From NCBI GenBank assembly GCA_964236495.1, contig CAXSBR010000009.1:1-64000 (forward strand): 64,000 bases of DNA. The letters run 5' to 3'. Source of the DNA: CAXSBR01 sp964236495 (GTDB taxonomy: Bacteria > Actinomycetota > Actinomycetes > Mycobacteriales > Jatrophihabitantaceae). Each line of letters starts with the position of its first letter. Positions within the stretch are counted from its first letter, which is position 1. Under the pieces are notes generated by a model. It was not told where the DNA came from. It searched no databases and saw only the letters and a list, made by a program, of their open reading frames with translations. Shown here piece after piece: positions 28,722 through 37,700 of this stretch. Made by a program: the position numbers and the translations under genes.

Positions 28722-29360
28722 GTGACCGCTAAGCGCAACAGCACCCGGATCAAACTGCTTACTGCCGCGGCGCAAAGCCTGCGTGACGACGGCCTGGCCG
28801 CGTTGTCCGCGCGGGTCGTCGCGGCTCGCGCCGGTGTCAATCAGGCGCTGATCTTCTACCACTTCGGCAGTGTCGCCGAACTCGTGCAGGCGGCCAGCCG
28901 GGAGTCCGTCGACGCCACCGCGGCCTTCTATCACGACAAGTTCGCCCAGGTGACGACGTTCAACGAGCTGCTCGCCCTGGGCCGCGAACTGCACGACCGT
29001 GAGCGCGCCGCGGGCAACGTGGCAATGATGGCGCAGCTTATGTCGGGCGCGCAGTGGAACGAGACGCTGGCCGGCGCGGCCCGCTATGCCATGCATCGGT
29101 GGAACGAGGAGATCGAGGTCGTCGTCCGGCGGGTGCTGGAAGGTAACCCGCTGGCTGAGATCTGCGACCCGGCCGGCCTCGCGCGCGCCATCAGTGCCGG
29201 CTTCATCGGCCTGGAACTGTATGAGGGAGTGGACAAGGCCGGCGCCGAGGCCGCCCTGGAAGCGCTGGAGCGCCTGGGTGATCTGGTTGCGGTGATGGAC
29301 GATCTCGGGCCGATCGCGGCCCGGGTCATGCGTAGCAAGGTGCGCGCCGTTCCGCAGTAG
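28722..29360 (+). CDS. TetR-family transcriptional regulator
   Basis: A 212-residue regulator. The N-terminal helix-turn-helix runs through IKLLTAAAQSLRDDGLAALSARVVAARAG-VNQALIFYHFGS (split by hyphen), the TetR pattern ending in the YYHF-like YHFGS. The C-terminal ligand domain is helical with no close named family. GTG 28722 starts the frame; no strong ribosome site is seen. It is divergent from pstS with 241 nt between, which also hold the PHO box. Nothing ties it to phosphate, and its targets are unknown. Confidence 0.88.
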   Translation: MTAKRNSTRIKLLTAAAQSLRDDGLAALSARVVAARAGVNQALIFYHFGSVAELVQAASRESVDATAAFYHDKFAQVTTFNELLALGRELHDRERAAGNVAMMAQLMSGAQWNETLAGAARYAMHRWNEEIEVVVRRVLEGNPLAEICDPAGLARAISAGFIGLELYEGVDKAGAEAALEALERLGDLVAVMDDLGPIAARVMRSKVRAVPQ

Positions 29361-29645
29361 CTGCTGCGCCTGCAGCCAGCGGATGGCCGCGTGGCGACTG
29401 ACTTTGCGCGTCGTAGCGTCGTACAGCGGCTCATCAGCGACCGCCCGACGCGCGAAGCGGGGCCGCCGCTTGCGCAACGTGGCCTTAGCTGGTTCGAGCC
29501 GTGCCTTGCGGCCTAAACGAGGTTTCTGCGGTGGCCGGCTCGTGTCGGCGCTGGCCGGAGTGGGACGCCAAGCTTCCGCGCTTGGTCATCTGGGCTCTTG
29601 CTGGTAGACCCCGTTCATTCACCTGGGTTACCTAGCGTCGCCGCC

Positions 29646-31142
29646 GTGATCATCCACGTCGTCGCCGACTCGGACTCGCGCTGGAAGTGGGGCGCCTCAT
29701 TGGCTGCCCGCCTGCTCGACGATGACGCCCCGACGCGATGCGAAGCATCCGAGCCTGCCGAGCTCGAGCTTGCCGCGCCTCTACTTGCGAAGCCCGTGCC
29801 TGCTGAGGCCGAGCTTGCCGCGCCAGTGCTTGCCGCGCCGGTGCTTGCGGAGCCCGGCCTTATCGAGGCCGCACTCGCGCTTGCCGGGCGCGCGCTTGCC
29901 GGGCCCGCACTGGCCGAACACCGTGCACTCACCGACCACAGCGTCTTCGGGCATCTGGTCTTCGGGCGATCGACGCCCACTCAGCAGCAGGTCGACGACG
30001 TCGGCGTGGATGCCTACCCGGTGCGTCGGGTGCGGCTGGGCGCTGTGGTCACCGATCCTGCTCTGGCCGAGGCCGACGTGGTGATCCTGGCGTGCACCGG
30101 TGGCAACATCCAGTCGGCGTTGCGCGGGTTCGCCCACGCCTGGGCCAATCGGCCCAGCCGGCCCTGCGTCGTCACCGGCTATGTCGGGCTGGTGTTCGAG
30201 CGGTTTGTCGACGGCCTGCTGCTACGCGTGGGCGCGGACATCGTGCTGGCCAATTCCGCGAACGATGCCGCCGCCTTCAGGGGCGTATATGCAGCGATCG
30301 GAGCCGAGTCCGATGCAGTCGTGCAGACGGCGCTGCCGTTCCTGGACGGGGCGCCGTACGACCGCCGTCTCGTGGAGAGCGGGCAGCGGCCGTTCACCGT
30401 GTGCTTTGTCACCCAGCCCACGGTGCCGCTTCGCCGAAACGAGCGCCGCTATGCCCTGGACCGCGTATTGGCTCACGCGCGCGCTCACCCGCAGCGCCGA
30501 GTGTTGATCAAGCTGCGGGCGCGCCCAGGCGATCAGACGACGCACATCGAGCGACACCATTTCGCCAAGCTGGCGCACCGGCGCGACGTGCCCGCCAACG
30601 TCCACTTCTTGTATGGCTCCATGGCTGACGTGCTGGACGAAACCGATCTGTGTGTGACGGTCAGCTCGACCGCAGCACTGGAGGCGTTGCAGCGGGGTAT
30701 TCCCACTGCCGTCCTCACCGACTTCGGCATCCGGGAAAGCCTAGGTAATCACGTGTTCCTCAACTCGGGTTTGTTCACGTCGTGGTCGGCGCTGGACGCC
30801 GGCGTGACGCCGGTTCCCGACCCGGATTGGCTCGCCGCGAACGGCGTGGGCGACCCCGAGCCGTACACCTTGCTGCGCGAGCGGGTGGGCAAGATGGTGG
30901 CGGAGAAGGCGCTGTTGGCGCCGTTGCTGCCGTGGTACGACGCCGACAGTGCCGCCGGGTACCTGCCGGCCCTGCTCGCCCGGCACGACCTTGCTCCCGA
31001 CGGCGCGCCGCTGGCCGACATCGATGCCGGCGACCCTACGGCGTCACCGGGGCGGCGGCTGGCGCGCCGGTCGGCGCGCGCGGTGTACCAGTTCGGCGTC
31101 AACAAAGTCGCTCCGCCGCTACGTCGGCTGGCACAGCAGTGA
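29646..31142 (+). CDS. putative glycosyltransferase (DUF6716-like) of a nonulosonic-acid locus
   Basis: A 498-residue protein that resembles the putative glycosyltransferases annotated DUF6716, recognised mainly from its place before a CMP-sugar synthetase and NeuB. The start IIHVVADSDSRWKWGASLA is followed by a low-complexity Leu/Ala/Pro/Glu insert (about 42-90) from a 15-bp repeat. The body then has VILACTGGNIQSALRGF, VFERFVDGLLLRVGAD, and a late GT-B-like block with VTVSSTAALEALQRGIPTA. GTG 29646 is the likely start. The stop overlaps the next start as GTGA. It may transfer the CMP-activated sugar made by the next two genes. Confidence 0.7.
   Translation: MIIHVVADSDSRWKWGASLAARLLDDDAPTRCEASEPAELELAAPLLAKPVPAEAELAAPVLAAPVLAEPGLIEAALALAGRALAGPALAEHRALTDHSVFGHLVFGRSTPTQQQVDDVGVDAYPVRRVRLGAVVTDPALAEADVVILACTGGNIQSALRGFAHAWANRPSRPCVVTGYVGLVFERFVDGLLLRVGADIVLANSANDAAAFRGVYAAIGAESDAVVQTALPFLDGAPYDRRLVESGQRPFTVCFVTQPTVPLRRNERRYALDRVLAHARAHPQRRVLIKLRARPGDQTTHIERHHFAKLAHRRDVPANVHFLYGSMADVLDETDLCVTVSSTAALEALQRGIPTAVLTDFGIRESLGNHVFLNSGLFTSWSALDAGVTPVPDPDWLAANGVGDPEPYTLLRERVGKMVAEKALLAPLLPWYDADSAAGYLPALLARHDLAPDGAPLADIDAGDPTASPGRRLARRSARAVYQFGVNKVAPPLRRLAQQ
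29769..29909 (+). repeat. 15-bp degenerate tandem repeat inside the putative glycosyltransferase
   Basis: Seven consecutive 15-bp units beginning CTTGC or a variant, then a 6-bp interruption and two more (CTTGCCGGGC...), encode pentapeptides such as LAAPV and LAKPV. The insert splits the N-terminal domain between the first strand-turn motif and the next conserved block. Confidence 0.75.
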
Positions 31143-32569
31143 ACGCCACGGGACTTGCCACGACAGAACAGGCCACCGCGGGCAGTCGCAGCGTCGCGCG
31201 GGTGCTCTGCGTGATTCCCGCCCGCGGCGGCTCCAAGGGCGTGCCGGGCAAGAATCTGGCAATCGTGGGCAGGCGGTCGTTGCTGGCCCGTGCGGTTCAG
31301 GCAGCCCAGGCTGCCCGATGGGTGGACCAAGTCGTTGTCTCGACCGACGACGACGCGATCGCCGCCGCCGCCCAGGCCGTCGGCGCCGGGGTGGTGCGTC
31401 GTCCCGCCGAACTGGCCGGTGATCTGGCCAGCTCGGAATCGGCCGTTCTGCATGCGGTGCACGAGGTCGAGGTCGGCGGCAGCGAGGTGGACGTCGTCGT
31501 GCTCGTCCAGTGCACCAGTCCGTTCGTCACCGCCGCGGATATCGACGGCGTTGCCGAGGCCGTGCTGAATGGCGCGGATTCGGCGCTGACCGCGTCGGCG
31601 ACCCATGGGTTTCTCTGGCGGGCGAGCATCGCAGCGACGCAGGAGCGAGGAGCGGAGCGCGTAGACGGTCGGCGCGCGAGCATCGCAGTGACGCAGGAGC
31701 TGGTAGTTCAGCGAGCGGAGCACGTAGACGGTCAGCGCGCGAGCATCGAAGCGACGCAGGAGCTGGTGGTTCAGCGAGCGGAGCGCGTAGACGACCAGCC
31801 TGCGACCGCAGGCGTGAACCATGACCCGTCGACGCGCCCACGCCGTCAGGACCGTCCGCAGGACCTGCTCGAGACCGGCGCCGCCTACGCCATGACCGTC
31901 GACGGCTTACGCCGGCACGGTCACCGCTTCTTCGGCCGCATCGAGGTTGTTGCCGTTGATCCCGCCCGCACGCTGGAAGTGGACGAACCGGCCGATCTGG
32001 CTCGGGCCCGACTGCTGGCGCCGCTGCTCGACGCGCCACTAAACGCGGACAGCAGCGGGCGGCCCGCATCGGCCGATGTCGACGCAGTGGTGCTCGACTT
32101 CGACGGCACGCAGACCGACGACCGGGTGGTGATCGACCAAGACGGCCGCGAGACCGTGACCGTGCATCGCGGCGACGGTCTGGGCGTGGCCGCGCTGCGT
32201 CGGGCCGGCATCGGAGTGCTCATTCTGTCCGCCGAGCGCAACGGCGTCGTCAGCGCCCGGGCCCGCAAGCTCGGCGTTCCCGTCCGCCATGGCGTCGAGG
32301 CCAAGGGCCCGGCGCTGGCCCAATGGTGCACCGAGCAGGGCCATGCCCTGCACCGAACCGTCTACGTGGGCAACGACGTCAACGATCTGCCCTGTTTCGA
32401 CCTTGTCGGCTGGCCTGTGGCCGTGGCCGACGCGCACGACGCGGTGCGGGCCCGAGCCCGCGTCGTGACCACCGCCACCGGCGGGAACGGCGCGGTCCGC
32501 GAGGTCGCGTCCTGGCTCCTCGGAGAGGAACTCGATCATGGATCTGAATCGCCTTCGCTACATCGGTGA
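31139..32569 (+). CDS. CMP-nonulosonate synthetase fused to a KdsC-like HAD phosphatase
   Basis: A 476-residue fusion. Residues 20-300 are an N-acylneuraminate cytidylyltransferase (NeuA type) with IPARGGSKGVPGKN, VVVSTDDDAIAAAA, QCTSPFV and RPQDLLETGAAYAM. Residues 315-470 are a HAD phosphatase of the KdsC/NeuC-associated kind with nucleophile motif DFDGTQTDD, LILSAERN and VGNDVNDLP. The fusion suggests dephosphorylation of a nonulosonate 9-phosphate and CMP activation in one protein. Residues about 162-222 are an in-frame repeat insertion (see repeat) between the QCTSPFV region and the RPQD motif. GTG 31139 overlaps the previous stop; the end overlaps NeuB by 32 nt. Confidence 0.9.
   Translation: MNATGLATTEQATAGSRSVARVLCVIPARGGSKGVPGKNLAIVGRRSLLARAVQAAQAARWVDQVVVSTDDDAIAAAAQAVGAGVVRRPAELAGDLASSESAVLHAVHEVEVGGSEVDVVVLVQCTSPFVTAADIDGVAEAVLNGADSALTASATHGFLWRASIAATQERGAERVDGRRASIAVTQELVVQRAEHVDGQRASIEATQELVVQRAERVDDQPATAGVNHDPSTRPRRQDRPQDLLETGAAYAMTVDGLRRHGHRFFGRIEVVAVDPARTLEVDEPADLARARLLAPLLDAPLNADSSGRPASADVDAVVLDFDGTQTDDRVVIDQDGRETVTVHRGDGLGVAALRRAGIGVLILSAERNGVVSARARKLGVPVRHGVEAKGPALAQWCTEQGHALHRTVYVGNDVNDLPCFDLVGWPVAVADAHDAVRARARVVTTATGGNGAVREVASWLLGEELDHGSESPSLHR
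31622..31800 (+). repeat. in-frame GAGCATCG-family repeat insertion, 3 units (54-63 bp)
   Basis: Three units start at 31622, 31676 and 31739, spacing 54 and 63 bp, each beginning GCGAGCATCG and ending near CGTAGACG. They encode RASIAATQE-, RASIAVTQELVVQRAEHV- and RASIEATQELVVQRAERV-type segments. Segments GAGCATCGAAGCGA and GCGAGGAGCGGAGCG recur in the 83-bp array at 49978. The lengths are multiples of three, so the enzyme frame survives. Confidence 0.8.
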
Positions 32570-33440
32570 CCGCCCCGTCGGGCCCGACTACCCCGTCTTC
32601 ATCACCGCCGAGATCGGCATCAACCACAACGGCAGCCTCGACGACGCCCTGGCGCTGATCGATGTCGCGGCCGACGCCGGCTGCGATGCGGTCAAGTTCC
32701 AGAAGCGCACGCCCGAGCTGTGCGTGCCCCGCGACCAGTGGGACGTGCGCCGCGACACCCCGTGGGGCCGGATGAGCTACCTGGAGTACCGCCACCGGGT
32801 GGAATTCTCCGCCGCGCAGTACCAGGCCATCAGCCATCACTGCATGGTGCGCCACATCGCCTGGTTCGCCTCGCCCTGGGACGTGCCCAGCGTCGACTTC
32901 CTCGAGCTGATGGACCCGCCCGCGCACAAGATCGCATCGGCGTGCCTGACCGACGACGAGCTGCTGAACCGCGTCCGCGAGACCCAGCGCACCGTCATCC
33001 TGTCCACCGGCATGTCCACGCCGACCCAGATCCGCCATGCGATCGACGTGCTCGGCCGCGAACGGCTGATCCTGTGCCACACCACAAGCTCCTACCCCGC
33101 ACCGGCCGACGAACTGAACCTGCGGGTGCTGCAGACCCTGGCGCGTACCTATCCCGACGTGGCGATCGGATACTCCGGGCACGAGATCGGGCTGCAGACG
33201 ACGCTGGCCGCGGTGGCGTTGGGCGCCTGCTTCGTCGAGCGGCACATCACGCTGGACCGCGCCAAGTGGGGTTCGGACCAGGCTGCGTCGGTGGAACCGG
33301 GCGGCCTGACCCGGCTGGTGCGCGACATCCGCGTCGTCGAGGCCGCGCTGGGCGACGGCGTCAAGCGGGTGTACGAGAGTGAGCTGCCCTCGCTGCGCAA
33401 GCTGCGCCGGGTGTCAGCGGGATCGCCCGTCGCCGGATGA
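32538..33440 (+). CDS. N-acetylneuraminate/nonulosonate synthase (NeuB family)
   Basis: A 300-residue PEP-dependent condensing enzyme. The TIM-barrel motifs are ITAEIGINHNGSLDDAL, CDAVKFQKRTPE, HKIASACLTDDELL, VILSTGMSTPTQI, LCHTTSSYPA and GYSGHEIG, then FVERHITLDRAKWGSDQAAS. The C-terminal SAF (antifreeze-like) domain of full-length NeuB is missing; the protein ends soon after the barrel. ATG 32538 lies inside the end of the upstream gene (32-nt overlap). It should make a sialic-acid-like acid, possibly Kdn, for a surface polymer. Confidence 0.92.
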   Translation: MDLNRLRYIGDRPVGPDYPVFITAEIGINHNGSLDDALALIDVAADAGCDAVKFQKRTPELCVPRDQWDVRRDTPWGRMSYLEYRHRVEFSAAQYQAISHHCMVRHIAWFASPWDVPSVDFLELMDPPAHKIASACLTDDELLNRVRETQRTVILSTGMSTPTQIRHAIDVLGRERLILCHTTSSYPAPADELNLRVLQTLARTYPDVAIGYSGHEIGLQTTLAAVALGACFVERHITLDRAKWGSDQAASVEPGGLTRLVRDIRVVEAALGDGVKRVYESELPSLRKLRRVSAGSPVAG

Positions 33441-33444
33441 ATCA

Positions 33445-35007
33445 ATGACTGCACCGAGCGCGCTGGACGCCCTGCCGTCCGGTGTCGTCGCCGCGGCGGC
33501 TCAAGCCGCAGCGAAAGCCGAGGCCGCACCGTCCGCTGCTACCGCATCGGCGCTTGGGCGTCACCGCGGTCGGGCCGATGCGGGCGCGGTAGCCGCGACG
33601 GCAATGGTGATGCTGTTAGTGGGCCTGTGGCGTCTGAACCGCGGCTCGCTGTGGGGCGACGAGGCGGTGACGACCTACGCGGCACACCTTTCCCGCCGGC
33701 ACCTGCTGCATCTGCTGGCGCACGTCGACGCGGTGCACGGGCTCTACTACGCGCTGATGCACGTCGTAGTGAAGTTCGGCGACGGTGAGGTGGTGCTGCG
33801 GCTGCCGTCGGTGCTGGGTATGGCTGTCGCGGTCGCCTTGACGACGCTGCTCGGAATCCGGCTCGCCTCGCGTGCAGTCGGCGTGCTGGCCGGCCTGCTG
33901 ATGGCCTGCACTCCGCTGGTGAGCTCCTACGCCCAGGACGCCCGTTCCTACGCCCTGGTCACCGCCGCAGCGATGGGCGCGTGCGTGGCGTTCGCCGCAG
34001 CGCTCAAGCCACGGGCCCCGGTTCGCACCTGGGTGACCTACGGCGCACTACTCACCCTTGCCGGGTATCTGAACGAGATATCGCTGCTGGTCGTGCTGGC
34101 CCACGCCGCGACGCTGCTGCTCATGAGGACGGCGGCGCTCACGTGGCGGCGCTGGGCGGCGGCTGCAACGGCGGGCTGCATGTTGGTTGTGCCGCTACTG
34201 GTGCTCAGCACCCGCCAGGCCAAGGCAGTGCAGCGGATCCATCGACCGCAGCTGTCGACGCTGTTCGATGTGCTGCGTTCGTTCTTCGGAACGTCGGCTC
34301 CGGTCTGCGTGCTCCTGGCCGGCTGCGCGGTGCTGGGGGCGGTACCGGTCGCAACCGGCCGTCGACGGCGCACCGAGCTGTCCCTGCCGCTTCTGGCCGT
34401 TCCGCTGGCCTTGGTGCCGCCGGTGGTGCTGTTCGTCCAGTCCGTGCTCACCCAGCCCCTGTTCGTGCCGCGCTACCTGCTCTACAGCCAGCCCGGCGCG
34501 GCCCTGCTCGCCGCCGCCGGCCTGTACCGGCTGGGTCGTATGCTGCCAGCACGCGCCACCTGGACACCGGGCGTGGCGGCCTGCCTGTGTTGCGTCGCAT
34601 TACAGGGCGCAGCCTTGGCCAACATCCGAACACCCGACGGCTGGCGGCAAAATTTTGCCGCCGCGGCTAATTACGTCGCCCACCGTGGGCAACACGGCGA
34701 CGCTGTGATCTTCGTGCCGCACAGTTTCCGTTGGGCCCGGCTGGGCTACCCGCGGCAATACCGTCAACTCGACGACGTCGCGCTCTCCCGTTCCCCGCAG
34801 CGGTCCGGCACCCTGAACGGCACCAACAAGACCCACGCGCAAGCTACCAAGGACATGCTCACGCACCAGCGGATCTGGGTGATCGGGCGCCCGATGAACA
34901 ACCTGACGCCCTTCGACGCGCTCCAACTGAACCTGGTGCAGACGCGATACCACCTGATCAGCGACAAGCACTTCCACGGCGTCGAGGTGCGCCGCTACGA
35001 CCGCTGA
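33445..35007 (+). CDS. GT39/PMT-like membrane glycosyltransferase
   Basis: A 520-residue integral membrane protein with a polar Ala-rich head (1-48) and 10-12 hydrophobic segments. The first loop holds SLWGDEAVTTYAA, the acidic motif of lipid-sugar-dependent glycosyltransferases (GT39/ArnT family), and QDARSYALVTAAA follows later as in that family. A soluble C-terminal part (about 400-520) would face outward. ATG 33445 is chosen; upstream reading overlaps NeuB. Lying 4 nt after NeuB, it may add a sugar to the surface polymer from a polyprenyl-phosphate donor. Confidence 0.85.
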   Translation: MTAPSALDALPSGVVAAAAQAAAKAEAAPSAATASALGRHRGRADAGAVAATAMVMLLVGLWRLNRGSLWGDEAVTTYAAHLSRRHLLHLLAHVDAVHGLYYALMHVVVKFGDGEVVLRLPSVLGMAVAVALTTLLGIRLASRAVGVLAGLLMACTPLVSSYAQDARSYALVTAAAMGACVAFAAALKPRAPVRTWVTYGALLTLAGYLNEISLLVVLAHAATLLLMRTAALTWRRWAAAATAGCMLVVPLLVLSTRQAKAVQRIHRPQLSTLFDVLRSFFGTSAPVCVLLAGCAVLGAVPVATGRRRRTELSLPLLAVPLALVPPVVLFVQSVLTQPLFVPRYLLYSQPGAALLAAAGLYRLGRMLPARATWTPGVAACLCCVALQGAALANIRTPDGWRQNFAAAANYVAHRGQHGDAVIFVPHSFRWARLGYPRQYRQLDDVALSRSPQRSGTLNGTNKTHAQATKDMLTHQRIWVIGRPMNNLTPFDALQLNLVQTRYHLISDKHFHGVEVRRYDR

Positions 35008-35098
35008 GCGCACCTCTCTGTGCAGTCGTCCGCGTAGCTAGGACCGGCGGGTAGTGCCCCTGACGCCGGAATGTCCCTCGAACCTGACCAACGGGAAG

Positions 35099-36097
35099 TC
35101 AGGCCAGTTGACTCGTCGACCTGGCGCCGCTACGCAGTGCCTGCAGGCGGGTATACCGCTGACCCAACGTCCATGCCCACGGTCGCCCTGACGCGGCGAC
35201 GGTGTCGTTGGCGATGGCATGGTCAAGCCGAACCGTCTCTGGTGCCTCTGGTCCGGAGACCAATAATATGTCGTATAGCTCGTCCTCGGTACGTGAGCCG
35301 TCGGCGAGCAACACGTCGATGACGTCGGCGACATCGTCGTCGGCCGCCGCCCGGCGCTCCGCAGCCTCGCTCGGCGTAAACGGAACAGCCACGACGTGGC
35401 GGTGTAACGCGGCAATCAGCGGCTGTATCGCGCCCTCGGCGTAGAAGCCGAGGTGGGTCAGACCGCTCTTGAACGACCGATTGGGCTGGCAGACGTAGAC
35501 GCCACGCTGGAGGTACTCGGGCCAGGCAGCGCGTGCCGCGACGATGACCGTGTCGTCGAAGGACAGCAGGCCGTCGGACTCGTACAAGGCGATGAGTTCA
35601 GCCAGAAGAAACCGCGTCTGTTCACCTAGAATGCGGGTGGGATCGCTGATCAGCCGGGTTACGGCATCGCGGAGGTCGCGGAAGCCGATCCAGAGGACGC
35701 GCGGTCGCACGGACTCGTCGATGCCGTCGAGTTGGTCCAGCCACACTGGTCGGACCGGATCGGGTGTGAGCACGAACAGCACAGCGTCCGGGTCGTCCAG
35801 GCGTTGTGCGTGCGCCCGCAGCTGCGCGCGGCCGTGCCCCTCGCGCACGTAGGCGTTGGCTTCGGTCTTCGTCTCGAACCACCAGGTGAACCGGCCAGAG
35901 ATGCGGGCGTCGGGCACCGAATCGCTACCAGTCACCTGGTTGGTGAAGGTCACGGCCATCAGCTCGGACCCAGCGCCGGAGGCTTCTGCGAGCAGCTCGC
36001 GCACCAGCTCGAGGTCGACCCGCTCGAACACCGCCATCGTCGAGCTAGTGACGCGGTTCTCGCCGGTGCGGTAGGTCGAAAACAGAGGGTTGGGCAC
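35099..36097 (-). CDS. hypothetical protein with a PD-(D/E)XK-like motif, next to type I RM genes
   Basis: A 332-residue protein with no firm family. Residues about 35-75 read PDARISGRFTWWFETKTEAN, a D...ExK arrangement after a strand pattern that could be a restriction-endonuclease-like core. The middle is helical (residues 120-240) and the end has a TEDELYDILLVSG helix region. GTG 36097 is chosen: a TAGGTT -10 box lies 7 nt ahead, giving a leaderless transcript divergent from hsdM. Its position at the head of a restriction-modification island suggests a defence or regulatory role. The nuclease assignment is only a motif guess. Confidence 0.65.
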   Translation of the reverse strand: MPNPLFSTYRTGENRVTSSTMAVFERVDLELVRELLAEASGAGSELMAVTFTNQVTGSDSVPDARISGRFTWWFETKTEANAYVREGHGRAQLRAHAQRLDDPDAVLFVLTPDPVRPVWLDQLDGIDESVRPRVLWIGFRDLRDAVTRLISDPTRILGEQTRFLLAELIALYESDGLLSFDDTVIVAARAAWPEYLQRGVYVCQPNRSFKSGLTHLGFYAEGAIQPLIAALHRHVVAVPFTPSEAAERRAAADDDVADVIDVLLADGSRTEDELYDILLVSGPEAPETVRLDHAIANDTVAASGRPWAWTLGQRYTRLQALRSGARSTSQLA

Positions 36098-36104
36098 CTG
36101 CGAG

Positions 36105-36176
36105 AACCTAGTCCAGAGCAGGGTGCCGGAGACGACCGGTGGCACGGCGGCGGCGCGACTCCAGTCGGGTTAGTCT
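36105..36176. promoter_or_regulatory. divergent leaderless promoters between 35099 gene and hsdM
   Basis: A minus-strand TAGGTT (36105-36110) lies 7 nt from GTG 36097 and a plus-strand TAGTCT (36171-36176) lies 7 nt from GTG 36184. Neither start has a Shine-Dalgarno. The arrangement implies leaderless mRNAs in both directions. Confidence 0.5.
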
Positions 36177-36183
36177 GCCGAGC

Positions 36184-37700
36184 GTGATAACCGGCGAGCT
36201 CAAGAGCAAGGTCGACCGCGTCTGGGACGCCTTCTGGACCGGCGGGATCTCCAACCCGCTAGAGGTGATGGAACAGATCACTTACCTGCTTTTCCTGCGC
36301 CGCCTGGACACGCTGCAGACGCGGGCCGAGAACCGGGCCAACCAGACACACGAAGCGCTGGAGCGGGTGATCTTCGCCGACGGCCCGGCCGACGAGCGGC
36401 GCTGGCACAACTTCAAGAACTCCGACGCCGCGACGATGTACGCCACGGTCGCGGACAAGGTGTTCCCGTGGCTGCGCGGTCTGGGCGGCGAGGGTTCGAC
36501 GTATTCGACGCACATGCGCGATGCCCGCTTCACGATTCCGACGCCCGGGCTGCTCTCCCGGGTTGTGGACATGCTCGATGACATCCCGATGGACAACCGC
36601 GACACCAACGGCGACCTCTACGAGTACATGTTGGGCAAGATCGCGACCGCCGGCCAGAACGGCCAGTTCCGCACGCCGCGGCACATCATCGCCTTGATGG
36701 TCGAGATGATGGCGCCCAAGCCGACTGACGACATCTGCGACCCGGCGTGCGGCACAGCCGGCTTCCTCGTCGGCGCCGCGGAGTACCTGCGCCGCGAGAA
36801 CCCGACGATGCTGATGGATGCTGTGGCCAGCCGGCACTTCAACTCCAGCATGTTCCACGGCTACGACTTCGACAGCGTGATGCTGCGCATCGGGTCGATG
36901 AACATGCTGCTGCACGGCATCGAGTCGCCCGACATCCGCTACCGCGACTCGCTGTCTTCCGGCGCGGAGAGCGAGGCCGATCTCTACTCGCTGATCTTGG
37001 CAAACCCGCCGTTCGCCGGCTCGCTGGACTACGAGTCGACGGCCGCGGACCTGCAACGCGTGGTGAAGACGAAGAAGACCGAGCTGCTCTTCCTGGCGTT
37101 GTTCCTGCGGCTGCTCCGTACGGGTGGTCGGGCGGCTGTGATCGTGCCCGACGGTGTGCTGTTCGGTTCATCTAAGGCGCACAAGGAGCTACGCCGCACG
37201 CTGGTGGAGGACCACAAGCTCGACGGCATCGTGAAGCTGCCGTCCGGGGTGTTTCGGCCCTACGCCGGCGTCTCGACGGCGATCCTGCTGTTCACCAAGA
37301 CCGGTGTGGGTGGACCGACTCGGTGTGGTTCTACGAGGTGACTGCCGACGGCTGGTCGCTCGACGACAAGCGCACGCCGCTGCTCCCCGAGAGCAAGCTC
37401 GGCCTCACACCGGAGTTCGGGTTGGCACCGGAGGAGCAGGCCAAGAACAACTTGCCCGACGCACTGTCTCGGTGGTGGGCTCGCGACACGACCGAACTTG
37501 CTCGCGGTCGAACTCTGCAGTCGTTCTGCGTTTCGAAGGACGACATCGGCGCGCAGGGCTATGACTTGTCGCTCAACCGCTATAGGGAAGTCATGCATGA
37601 CGAAATGGAGTTCCGCTCGCCACTTGATATCATTACCGACCTGGAGCAATTGGAGGCCGATATCGCGCGTGGCCTGGGCGCGCTCAAGGCCATGCTATGA
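36184..37700 (+). pseudogene. hsdM: type I restriction-modification methyltransferase HsdM, frameshifted
   Basis: HsdM methylates adenine and pairs with HsdS. From GTG 36184 the HsdM_N helices lead to NGQFRTPRHIIALMVEMM, the AdoMet site DICDPACGTAGFLVGA and the catalytic LILANPPFAGS, then AAVIVPDGVLFGSS and GIVKLPSGVFRPYAGVSTA. After LLFTKTGVGG the frame is lost near 37311, and the normal continuation (VWFYEVTADGWSLDD to the stop at 37700) is one frame over. Adding one base restores about 505 residues, the usual size. The 3' end overlaps hsdS by 4 nt. All catalytic residues lie before the break. Confidence 0.9.

Noticed and set aside
29361..29645. tRNA or small RNA gene near 29490 (GGTTCGAG)
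   Set aside because: No acceptor stem, D arm or anticodon arm could be folded around the motif.
37300..37325. Programmed frameshift in hsdM
   Set aside because: No slippery heptamer or stimulating structure could be recognised and HsdM is not known to use one.
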